Assembly (NCBI RefSeq): GCF_946482605.1
Contig: NZ_CAMLSE010000038.1
Location: 11,964 to 75,963 of the forward strand
Length of the DNA: 64,000 nucleotides
DNA from: an uncultured Dyadobacter sp.
GTDB lineage: Bacteria > Bacteroidota > Bacteroidia > Cytophagales > Spirosomataceae
Direction: 5' to 3'
The position numbers and the translations under genes were made by a program. The notes under the pieces were generated by a model that searched no databases, was not told where the DNA came from, and worked only from the letters and a program-made list of their open reading frames with translations. Shown here one piece after another: positions 17,903-24,908 of the stretch (its first letter is position 1; each line of letters starts with the position of its first letter).

Positions 17903-18850
17903 TTATTCAGAGGATATAACAAATTCGATATTCCGCTTCAAACCGTCGAATTTTGCCCTTTTTACAGGCGAACGCCGGAACATTTCGCGGAATACATCTT
18001 CCGTTATTTCACGCCAGTCGGCGTTTGAGAAACCAGCCAGCGATTCCGGCATTTCGAACTGTGCCGTCTTGTGCGGGCGCGCAAAACGGTTCCACGGGCA
18101 GACATCCTGGCAGATATCGCATCCAAAAATCCAGTTGTTGAACTTACCCCTTACCTCTTCCGGGATAGCCTCTTTCAACTCGATGGTGTAATAGCTGATG
18201 CATTTGCTGCCATCGACCACGAAGGGCGACGTAATGGCGTCGGTCGGGCATGCGTCTATGCATTTGGTACACGTTCCGCAGTAATCGCCGGTGGCACTGT
18301 CGGATGCCAGATCCAGGTCGCAAATAATTTCGCCAATAAAAAAGAAGCTGCCCATTTCGCGATTCAGCAGGTTGGAATGCTTCCCGATCCAGCCCAGACC
18401 ACTCCGCGCTGCCCATACTTTGTCCATGACCGGTGCCGAATCGACGAAGATCCGTGCATTCACCTCTCCGATTTCCTCCTGCATTGCGGTGAGCAATGCA
18501 CCGAGCTTCTCCTTTAATATATAATGATAGTCGGTACCATAGGCGTACTTCGAAAGTTTGAGATCATCGTCGCCTTCGGGTAATCTTTCCGCAGGGTAAT
18601 AATTGAGGAGTACCGAGATCACACTTTTGGCTCCGTCGACCAATTTCCGAGGATCCAGCCGCTTATCGAAATGGTTGGCCATATATCCCATAGCCCCATG
18701 ATGGTTCAAATGCAGCCATTTTTCCAGCCTCGGAGCCTCTTGTTCCAGAAACACGGCCTCGGAAATACCACAGAAATCAAAGCCGGTTTCTATCGCTTTG
18801 GCTTTCACCCACTGACTCCTCTTTTGCTTGACGATATCTTCCGTAGTCAT
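17903..18850 (-). CDS. queG: Epoxyqueuosine reductase QueG
   Basis: 315 residues. Members reduce epoxyqueuosine to queuosine in tRNA (wobble position 34) using cobalamin and two [4Fe-4S] clusters in the cytoplasm. The two cluster motifs are visible: [12 protein letters not shown] at about 190-201 and [11 protein letters not shown] at about 243-253. The family signature [20 protein letters not shown] lies in the catalytic domain. The length fits the shorter QueG form, without the C-terminal HEAT extension of some homologues. It is divergent from grpE with a 112-nt shared upstream region. Confidence 0.95.
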   Translation of the reverse strand: MTTEDIVKQKRSQWVKAKAIETGFDFCGISEAVFLEQEAPRLEKWLHLNHHGAMGYMANHFDKRLDPRKLVDGAKSVISVLLNYYPAERLPEGDDDLKLSKYAYGTDYHYILKEKLGALLTAMQEEIGEVNARIFVDSAPVMDKVWAARSGLGWIGKHSNLLNREMGSFFFIGEIICDLDLASDSATGDYCGTCTKCIDACPTDAITSPFVVDGSKCISYYTIELKEAIPEEVRGKFNNWIFGCDICQDVCPWNRFARPHKTAQFEMPESLAGFSNADWREITEDVFREMFRRSPVKRAKFDGLKRNIEFVISSE

Positions 18851-18890
18851 ATTGCAAAGTTACAAATTGATTGTAAAATGCCATCTTGTC

Positions 18891-18919
18891 AGTAATTTAG
18901 CCGTGGCAAAGTAATTTAG
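18891..18919. repeat. 10-bp direct repeat upstream of grpE
   Basis: AGTAATTTAG occurs twice, 19 bp apart, in the short divergent spacer between queG and grpE and about 45-70 bp before the grpE start. The spacing of nearly two helical turns would suit a regulator site. There is no CIRCE-like inverted repeat (TTAGCACTC type) in the spacer. Confidence 0.3.
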
Positions 18920-18962
18920 GAGGTAAGAGGCTGTTGTAAAAGACACATTATAAAGCAGAACC

Positions 18963-19598
18963 ATGCCGGAAAATACAGAATTCAACATAGATCAAGACAA
19001 AAATTACGAAATGAACGAGGATAAAGCTTCATTGGAGACTGACAATCTGGTTAACGAAGAAAATTCTGAAACCTCCAACTCTGTCCCTATGGACAACGCC
19101 GGACAGGAAATTAAGGGTGAGGCGCCCTCCGGTGAGGCCCCGCAAAGCAGTCCGTTGGATGCCGCCAAAGCCGAAATCGCAGAATTGAAAGACAAATACC
19201 TTCGTCTGTACGCGGATTTCGAAAACTTCCGCCGCCGTACTGCCAAGGAAAAACTCGAAATGATATCAGGAGCAAGTGCCGATACGGTTAAACTGATCCT
19301 CCCGATCGTCGACGATTTCGAGCGTGCCAAGGTTTCTTTTGATTCATCAACGGAGGTTGAAGCGCTGAAAGAAGGTGTCGATCTGATTTATACCAAACTT
19401 TTCAAAGCCCTGGAATCCAAAGGACTTAAAGCAATGGAATCGAAAGGCGCGGATTTCGACGCAGACATTCATGAGTCCATCGCGCAATTCCCGGCACCTT
19501 CGGAAGATCTGAAAGGAAAGGTCATCGACGAAATCGAAAAAGGCTACTACCTGAATGACAAGGTCATACGCTACGCCAAAGTAATCGTAGGTGCATAA
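18963..19598 (+). CDS. grpE: Nucleotide exchange factor GrpE
   Basis: 211 residues. GrpE releases ADP from DnaK in the Hsp70 cycle. The N-terminal 65 residues are acidic and probably disordered. A long coiled coil follows (AEIAELKDKYLRLYADFENF, the conserved region ending in RRRTAKEK), then the C-terminal beta domain with HESIAQFPAP and KGYYLNDKVIRYAKVIV. dnaJ follows after 39 nt with no terminator, so the two form a chaperone operon; dnaK is not in the window. Confidence 0.96.
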   Translation: MPENTEFNIDQDKNYEMNEDKASLETDNLVNEENSETSNSVPMDNAGQEIKGEAPSGEAPQSSPLDAAKAEIAELKDKYLRLYADFENFRRRTAKEKLEMISGASADTVKLILPIVDDFERAKVSFDSSTEVEALKEGVDLIYTKLFKALESKGLKAMESKGADFDADIHESIAQFPAPSEDLKGKVIDEIEKGYYLNDKVIRYAKVIVGA

Positions 19599-19637
19599 GC
19601 TATCAACCTTCCTTACAGGACACATCAGAAATTAACA

Positions 19638-20798
19638 ATGGCAAAGAAAAGAGATTTTTACGAAATCCTTGGGGTGGATCGTGGTGCCTCTGCGGATGAC
19701 ATTAAGAAAGCTTACCGCAAGCTTGCGATCAAGTTTCACCCGGACAAAAACCCGGACGATCCGACCGCAGAAGATAAATTTAAGGAAGCGGCTGAGGCTT
19801 ACAGCATCCTGAGTGACGAAAACAAACGTCAGCGGTACGATCAGTTTGGTCATGCCGGTGTGGGCGGTGCTTCGGGAGGCGGCGCAGGCGGCTTCAGTGG
19901 AGGGTTCACGATGGACGATATATTCTCCCAATTCGGGGATATTTTCGGCGACAGCAGCCCCTTCGGTGATATTTTCGGACGGCAGGGCGGTAATGGTCGG
20001 CGCGTACGCAAAGGATCCGACCTGCGCATTAAATTAAAATTGAACCTTGAAGAAGTAGCGAACGGCGTCGAGAAGAAGATCAAGGTTAAAAGGCATGTGA
20101 CCTGTAATACCTGCGGAGGCAATGGAGCCAAAAACGGGACTTCGCTTACCAACTGTAACGGCTGTAACGGCACGGGCCAGGTGCGCAAGGTGGTCAGTAC
20201 GATGCTCGGCCAGATGGTGTCTACCGCTACCTGCCCAACCTGTAACGGAGACGGCAAGATTATCAGCGAACGCTGCGACTCTTGTGCAGGAGAAGGCCGC
20301 CTGTTGCAGGACGACCTGATCACCCTGAACATTCCGGGTGGCGTGGCCGAGGGAATGCAGCTTTCCATGTCGGGAAAAGGCAATGTGCCTACACGCGGAG
20401 GCGTGGCCGGCGACTTGCTGATCGTGATCGAAGAAGAGGAAGATGCGTTGCTTAAAAGAGATGGCAACAATGTCGTGTATGACATGCATCTGAGCTTCAT
20501 CGATGCAGCACTGGGCACATCGGTGGAAATACCTACCATCGACGGTAAGGCGCGTATCAATATCGAATCGGGCACACAGGCCGGCAAGATCCTTCGTCTG
20601 AAAGGAAAAGGGGTCAAGGACCTGAACGGCTATGGAAAAGGCGATCAGCTGGTTCATATCAATGTATGGACGCCGCAGCAACTATCATCCGATGAACGGG
20701 CTACCCTCGAATCGTTACGTCATTCTCCGAACTTCCAGCCCAAGCCAGGTAAGAATGAAAAAGGTTTTTTTGATAAAATGAAAGACTTCTTTCATTGA
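19638..20798 (+). CDS. dnaJ: Molecular chaperone DnaJ (Hsp40, type I)
   Basis: 386 residues with the complete type I order. The J domain (1-70) has the HPD motif at 34-36, which stimulates DnaK ATPase activity. A Gly/Phe-rich linker covers about 73-125. Four zinc-binding CxxCxGxG-type repeats ([32 protein letters not shown]) lie at about 154-222, followed by the C-terminal peptide-binding domains. It is cotranscribed with grpE and closed by an intrinsic terminator. Nothing is missing or unusual. Confidence 0.97.
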   Translation: MAKKRDFYEILGVDRGASADDIKKAYRKLAIKFHPDKNPDDPTAEDKFKEAAEAYSILSDENKRQRYDQFGHAGVGGASGGGAGGFSGGFTMDDIFSQFGDIFGDSSPFGDIFGRQGGNGRRVRKGSDLRIKLKLNLEEVANGVEKKIKVKRHVTCNTCGGNGAKNGTSLTNCNGCNGTGQVRKVVSTMLGQMVSTATCPTCNGDGKIISERCDSCAGEGRLLQDDLITLNIPGGVAEGMQLSMSGKGNVPTRGGVAGDLLIVIEEEEDALLKRDGNNVVYDMHLSFIDAALGTSVEIPTIDGKARINIESGTQAGKILRLKGKGVKDLNGYGKGDQLVHINVWTPQQLSSDERATLESLRHSPNFQPKPGKNEKGFFDKMKDFFH

Positions 20799-20822
20799 TC
20801 ATGTATCCCTGAAAACATATTC

Positions 20823-20856
20823 AAAGAGCTGCTTCGTAACCGGAGCGGCTCTTTTT
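20823..20856 (+). terminator. Intrinsic terminator of grpE-dnaJ
   Basis: AAAGAGCTGC pairs with GCGGCTCTTT (one G-T pair) across a 12-nt loop and is followed by TTTTT, 24 nt after the dnaJ stop. Confidence 0.8.
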
Positions 20857-20908
20857 GCTTGACACCAATCCTTTCATCAATTCATTTCTAACCAAAATTT
20901 GCTTACTC

Positions 20909-22147
20909 ATGAAGTTGTTATTGCTTTCCTGCGCATTACTTTGCTCGGAACTTCTTTTGGCTCAAAAAGCACCATCCCCCGGGGCGCCGGCCGCCGGAAC
21001 GCCGGTCGCCGGAACGCCGGTCGCCGGAACGCCGGCCGCCACCATTACTTTCGCTACCTACAATGTGAGCATGGAGGCTGAGAATTATGCGCCCAGAGGC
21101 GCTCCCGGAAACTCGGAACAAGTGCTCGTGAAAGAACTCGCCTCGGGCAGCAACCAGCAGATCAGGAATATTGCGAGGATTATCAAGACCGTGAGGCCGG
21201 ATGTGATCCTGCTTAATGAATTCGACTATATCAAGGATCCTGCCGCGGGAGTAGGGCAATTCGTGAAGTCCTATCTCAAAAATGACACTGACGACGCAAA
21301 GGGTATCGACTACCCCTACCATTACTATTCCACAGTCAACACCGGACAGCCCAGCCCTTATGACCTGGATAATAATGGAAAAGCAGAAAAGCTGGGCGCA
21401 GATGCCTGGGGTTTCGGGAACTACCCCGGACAGTACGGAATGGTACTTTTGTCGAGATACCCCATCGATCTGAAAGCGGTACGTACCTTTCAGCATTTTA
21501 AGTGGAAGGATATGCCAGAGGCGCTAAAAACCACCAAGGCGGACGGATCGGCATGGTATGCGCCCGATGCATGGAGTGCATTCCCGCTTTCGTCAAAGTC
21601 ACACTGGGATATCCCGGTTAAAGTAGGGAACAAAACGATCCACGTGCTGGCCAGCCATCCCACCCCTCCCACATTCGATGGCCCGGAAGACCGGAACGGC
21701 AAGCGTAACCACGACGAGATCCGTTTCTGGAACGATTACATCAGCGATTCCAAAGGCGCGTACATCTATGATGACAAGGGTAAAAAAGGCAGCCTCGCGA
21801 CCGATGCGACATTTGTGATCCTGGGTGACCAGAATGCGTCGCCGGACGAGGGCAATGCGATATCCGAAGGTATTAAAGCACTTCTGGGTAACCCAAAAGT
21901 AAATCATGATTTTACGCCGGCCAGCAAAGGTGGTACAGAACATTCTCCGACAAATGCATTTGCCAAAAACCACACGGCATTCTGGCGGATGCGCGCCGAC
22001 TATGTCCTACCATCCAGAAAAGGTTTTCAGCTAATCGACAGCGGTGTTTTCTGGCCCGGAAAGGGCGAACCCATGGCGGAGCTTGTGGAGAAGCGGGAGT
22101 CCAGCTCGGACCACCGGCTGGTTTGGGTGAGGATGAAGATTGAGTAA
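20909..22147 (+). CDS. Secreted endonuclease/exonuclease/phosphatase-family protein
   Basis: 412 residues from the ATG that gives a good signal peptide (MKLLLLSCALLCSELLLAQ); an in-frame ATG 18 codons upstream falls inside the preceding terminator region and is unlikely. EEP-superfamily motifs are in order: TFATYNVSMEAENY, an acidic site in LLNEFDY, SHPTPP, GDQNASP and a C-terminal SSDHRLVWV. These enzymes cut phosphodiester or phosphate-ester bonds with a divalent metal. Export to the periplasm or outside suggests scavenging of nucleic acid or phosphate esters. A run of 15-bp repeats directly follows the signal peptide (AGTPV units). Substrate is uncertain. Confidence 0.85.
   Translation: MKLLLLSCALLCSELLLAQKAPSPGAPAAGTPVAGTPVAGTPAATITFATYNVSMEAENYAPRGAPGNSEQVLVKELASGSNQQIRNIARIIKTVRPDVILLNEFDYIKDPAAGVGQFVKSYLKNDTDDAKGIDYPYHYYSTVNTGQPSPYDLDNNGKAEKLGADAWGFGNYPGQYGMVLLSRYPIDLKAVRTFQHFKWKDMPEALKTTKADGSAWYAPDAWSAFPLSSKSHWDIPVKVGNKTIHVLASHPTPPTFDGPEDRNGKRNHDEIRFWNDYISDSKGAYIYDDKGKKGSLATDATFVILGDQNASPDEGNAISEGIKALLGNPKVNHDFTPASKGGTEHSPTNAFAKNHTAFWRMRADYVLPSRKGFQLIDSGVFWPGKGEPMAELVEKRESSSDHRLVWVRMKIE
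20986..21040 (+). repeat. 15-bp tandem repeat encoding an AGTPV linker
   Basis: Three full copies of a 15-bp unit (consensus GCCGGTCGCCGGAAC, one T/C difference) plus two thirds of a fourth. The frame is kept because the unit is five codons. It codes for a Gly/Thr/Pro/Ala linker between the signal peptide and the catalytic domain. Copy-number change by slippage would lengthen or shorten the linker without a frameshift. Confidence 0.85.
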
Positions 22148-22179
22148 CGAGGATACCACAGCCCGACTAAGCGAAATTC

Positions 22180-22233
22180 TTTATAAACGAAAATCGGCCC
22201 TGGCTACGCCCAGGGCCGATTTTCGTTTATAAA
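22180..22233. terminator. Bidirectional terminator with a 24-bp perfect stem
   Basis: A perfect 24-bp inverted repeat (left arm TTTATAAACGAAAATCGG then CCCTGG) with a 6-nt loop, between converging genes. A-rich and T-rich ends allow action on both strands. The stop codon of the minus-strand lipoprotein pseudogene (TAA) lies inside the right arm. Confidence 0.88.
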
Positions 22234-22595
22234 ACCTTAGTGACGATTTTCACGTAACCCTTTTTAGCAGTACCAGAAATGTAATATATTCTGATTTTCT
22301 TATCGAAGAAATCTTGCCGAAGCCGGAGCGAATCGATGCAGCCCGGTTTTAGATCAAAGCCCCCAACCCAATACTCGGACCGCGGAACATATTGAATTTG
22401 CACTTTGGCTGTGCCATCGATTTCACCAGTAATCGTTACATCCACGCAGCAATCCGCATTAAAGAATGAAGAATCATAAAAGACATACGACTTGGAAGGA
22501 TCGGTAATTTCAAACATGCCGTCTTCCTCTCATCGGCAGCCAACGACTGTTAACAGAATAAGGTGTGTTAGAGCAATGACTCTGTTAATCTTCAT
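22227..22595 (-). pseudogene. Small lipoprotein gene interrupted by an in-frame TGA
   Basis: Read through, this is a 122-residue lipoprotein homologous to the product of 22,876-23,265. It starts with MKINRVIALTHLILLTVVGC, a good lipoprotein signal with Cys20; Arg21 follows, then TGA (22,530-22,532), then EEDGMFEITDPSKSYVFYDS in the same frame. Shared features with the paralogue include DCCV, GxxDGxA, IDS and AKKGxxKI. One base change explains the loss, so it is either a recent pseudogene, a sequencing error or, less likely, recoded. An internal ATG at 22,517 could still give a 96-residue cytoplasmic fragment without the lipid anchor. Confidence 0.75.
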
Positions 22596-22598
22596 CTA

Positions 22599-22834
22599 TC
22601 ATTTCACTTTGTTAATATGGGTTTCAAAAGATTTCACCTTTGTCGTCCCGTCCAATCAATTGACAGGTGACAATTGCTTCCACATAGTCGGGATTTTATA
22701 GTCAGAATCATTAAACGGAAACATTCGGGAGGGGTTGGTAATTACAAACACCCCTTTTCTTCAAGGCAGCCCGTCCCCATCAATTATAGGAATGCAAGTT
22801 CAACGAAGAAAAAGACGATTACCTTGGTCAAAGT
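22599..22834 (-). pseudogene. Decayed third copy of the small lipoprotein gene
   Basis: The minus strand still shows a lipoprotein signal in pieces: VIVFFFVELAFL, a TAA stop, LMGTGCLEEKG, a one-base frameshift in a G run, then VFVITNPSRMFPFNDSDY, which aligns with FEITDPSKSYVFYDS of the neighbouring copy. A further TGA precedes LDGTTKVK, the counterpart of IDGTAKVQ. At least two stops and one frameshift rule out function. It sits directly upstream of the TGA-interrupted copy and downstream of the intact one, so the three were a tandem array. Confidence 0.68.
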
Positions 22835-22875
22835 ATGACTGTTGAATGGGACATTTTCTTTTCATGTGTTCAATT

Positions 22876-23265
22876 TCAAAAGATCAATGTCTTGATTTTC
22901 AGACTTCCTTTTTTCGCTTCTCCGGGAAAATACTTAACAACAATCTTCTTTTGCCAATAGAAGTCTCCATGAGAGTTCTCGATATTCACTTTCCCTTTCG
23001 GCAAATAAATACTATCGATCAACCCTCCCTTCGAATAGTATTCGACCAATATCCAGGCAGGTCCATCCAATGTTCCAGTTACAAAAGTCGCTACGCAGCA
23101 ATCGGGGTGAAATGAAACAGAATCAAAGAAGATATGCTTTTTTGATACATCCGCTATGTAAAATTCTCCCTTTTCCATTGAACAACCTGTTAATACCCCT
23201 ATGAAGAGCAGGGCTGCAAATGACCTGTTCTTCACATATTTTTTGCGGCTTTTGAATAGACTCAT
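22876..23265 (-). CDS. Small lipoprotein, intact member of a tandem array
   Basis: 129 residues from the ATG that lies 7 nt after the upstream stop codon; an alternative upstream start would overlap that gene. The lipoprotein signal ends in LTGC (Cys28). The mature part is a small beta-rich domain with DCCVATFVTG, a Gly-Gly loop before LIDSIYLPKGKV, and GEAKKGSLKIKTLIF at the end. I do not recognise the family. It is cotranscribed with the DUF6973-like lipoprotein gene and has two damaged paralogues downstream. The arrangement resembles toxin-immunity gene arrays, so an immunity-like or binding role is a hypothesis only. Confidence 0.72.
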   Translation of the reverse strand: MSLFKSRKKYVKNRSFAALLFIGVLTGCSMEKGEFYIADVSKKHIFFDSVSFHPDCCVATFVTGTLDGPAWILVEYYSKGGLIDSIYLPKGKVNIENSHGDFYWQKKIVVKYFPGEAKKGSLKIKTLIF

Positions 23266-23272
23266 ATCTTTA

Positions 23273-24538
23273 TTAATGACATCTATTAGCGCCATTTGTC
23301 CAGAAGAGCGTCTGAGGCGTACCTATCGGCACGTTTTCAGGGCTTAGCCTTGTTCCTTGCCCCAAGGCAACCTTCTCCAAAATTTTATCCACAATCAACC
23401 CCAATTTAAGACCAGGCATGGTTGATGGTAAGGCGGCTAGTGAGGCGCTGATACTTTTGTAAACCTTAATCCCCAGATCATTATTATATAGGTCCATCTC
23501 CTGTCGATTCGGTTGAGACCCAATTTCGTGGTTATTAGTTATTTGAAGGGTTGTCGAAGTACCAAATTGCATACACAGTATCGCAGACCAGACCGCATGT
23601 TTGAATGCATTCCAGTTGCCATCGTCCGAATCAGTGCAGTAAAACCACTGCGTGAGCTCCATAGCGGTTTGGCGTGCGAAGGCTGCTTGCGGAATCAACC
23701 ATTTCTTATTTTCGAAATATTCTTTTTCCACGTCGTTCAAATTAAACCATAAATCCGATACATAAGGCAATTGCATTAATGCTTCAAAGAGCACGTCGCT
23801 TCCTCCATTTAGTGATACATCCAGTGAATTCGACCAGACGGTCCCTGTCGCTCCCGAGCTTTGGCTGATATACACCATTTCACAAGTAGTCTCCTGATAA
23901 ACCCAGCCAGAACAACCATAACCATCCACACAACCCTGATGATACCAGTCCGTGCAAACTTCTACCATATCGGAAGTTCGGCCGCCTTTGTTGGGGCCGA
24001 ACATTGCTACCTGTTTTCCTTCTTCGTAGATCAATCCATTGACCAACTTCCCGCTCATATCGAAGAAGTAAACTTTTCCTTCAAAATTGGAAGGATCGAC
24101 TTTTCCATTCTTAATTTTCGGATTGTAATCCGCGTCGAACACTGTGCGCATTTCCATCGCCTCGATCTTACCTCGGACCTTGCGCACCACCAGGTTCCGC
24201 TGGATTCTTCCTGCTACGCTCGCCTCATCAGGCTTTCGCTTGTTCTTCCGGCCATCCTTAATGCGATAACCGAGGAAATTGCCCGACAGCACTGGCGCTA
24301 CCACAATTTCGTCGTCAGTGGCCACTTTCCGCTGCGTCGCAGCTCCCCAAACGACTTTGTCATCAGGCTGCCCTGCACTCCGTGCTGATTTGCGAAAGTC
24401 GGAATACCATCTCTGAGCTTGCCCAACTGTGAATTCGTCGGCAGGAAGCACGTTAGCCTTTTCACTGGTGTCCTTACATCCAAACACAAAGGCAAAGGCA
24501 ATCACCAGCGCAGAGCGCCGGATAATGTAATTCCTCAT
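23273..24538 (-). CDS. Large lipoprotein with C-terminal His-containing domain (DUF6973-like)
   Basis: 421 residues. The lipoprotein signal ends in FVFGC (Cys21). The central part has a cysteine-rich segment (CTDWYHQGCVDGYGCSGW, about 200-220) likely to form disulfides outside the cytoplasm. The C-terminal third (about 300-365) holds NWNAFKHAVWSAILC and NNHEIGSQPNRQEMDLYNN, a pattern I associate with DUF6973-type domains, some of which sit at the C-terminus of secreted effector-like proteins. His residues in FKHAVW and NNHE are candidate functional residues. The small lipoprotein gene follows by 7 nt. Enzyme activity is not established. Confidence 0.65.
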   Translation of the reverse strand: MRNYIIRRSALVIAFAFVFGCKDTSEKANVLPADEFTVGQAQRWYSDFRKSARSAGQPDDKVVWGAATQRKVATDDEIVVAPVLSGNFLGYRIKDGRKNKRKPDEASVAGRIQRNLVVRKVRGKIEAMEMRTVFDADYNPKIKNGKVDPSNFEGKVYFFDMSGKLVNGLIYEEGKQVAMFGPNKGGRTSDMVEVCTDWYHQGCVDGYGCSGWVYQETTCEMVYISQSSGATGTVWSNSLDVSLNGGSDVLFEALMQLPYVSDLWFNLNDVEKEYFENKKWLIPQAAFARQTAMELTQWFYCTDSDDGNWNAFKHAVWSAILCMQFGTSTTLQITNNHEIGSQPNRQEMDLYNNDLGIKVYKSISASLAALPSTMPGLKLGLIVDKILEKVALGQGTRLSPENVPIGTPQTLFWTNGANRCH

Positions 24539-24908
24539 AAATTTGAACGGTTTAGATGGAGAAATTAATTTGAACCCTAACCCCGCCCGTCAGGTACCAA
24601 GCTTACGGCGGGGTTTGATTTTGTGAATGTTGAGATTCCAGGAAAGATATGCAAGCAACATTCCCCGTGCAGAAGACCGCTGTATAACCCACGAGGAGCA
24701 AAGGCGTTTATTCAGCGGCAACATCCTTTATAACTGATTGATAATTAACCAATAGAATCTATCCACCGGCAACTAATTCATCCTGTTGCTTGATAATTAC
24801 TTGTCAACTACATTATCGAACAAGTTGAAAGGAGTGCAAAATCATAAAAAAGAAGGGGCGGCATCTGCTCTCGCAAATGCCGCCCCTTCAAATTTTAATA
24901 TCTGAACC
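24539..24908. other. Intergenic region between the lipoprotein operon and the DUF2723 gene
   Basis: About 370 bases. The left part is the leader of the lipoprotein operon and holds a GC-rich hairpin (9-bp stem, AACCCCGCC/GGCGGGGTT at 24,579-24,615) 41 nt upstream of its start. The right end holds the terminator of the DUF2723 gene. The 230 bases between them are AT-rich with no coding frame. Confidence 0.5.
24852..24889 (-). terminator. Intrinsic terminator of the DUF2723 gene
   Basis: A 13-bp perfect stem (GAAGGGGCGGCAT/ATGCCGCCCCTTC) with a 12-nt loop, followed on the minus strand by TTTTTATGAT, 20 nt after the stop codon. Confidence 0.85.

Noticed and set aside
20986..21040. CRISPR-like repeats
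   Set aside because: The 15-bp units are contiguous with no spacers and stay in frame inside a coding gene.
22530..22532. TGA as selenocysteine or programmed readthrough
   Set aside because: The intact paralogue has no Cys at this position, no selenocysteine machinery is in view, and the neighbouring copy is clearly decaying, so simple inactivation is more likely.
24593..24604. GGTACCAAGCTT, adjacent KpnI and HindIII sites like a cloning-vector polylinker
   Set aside because: Only 12 bp match, in the loop of a natural hairpin, with no vector sequence around it; taken as coincidence.
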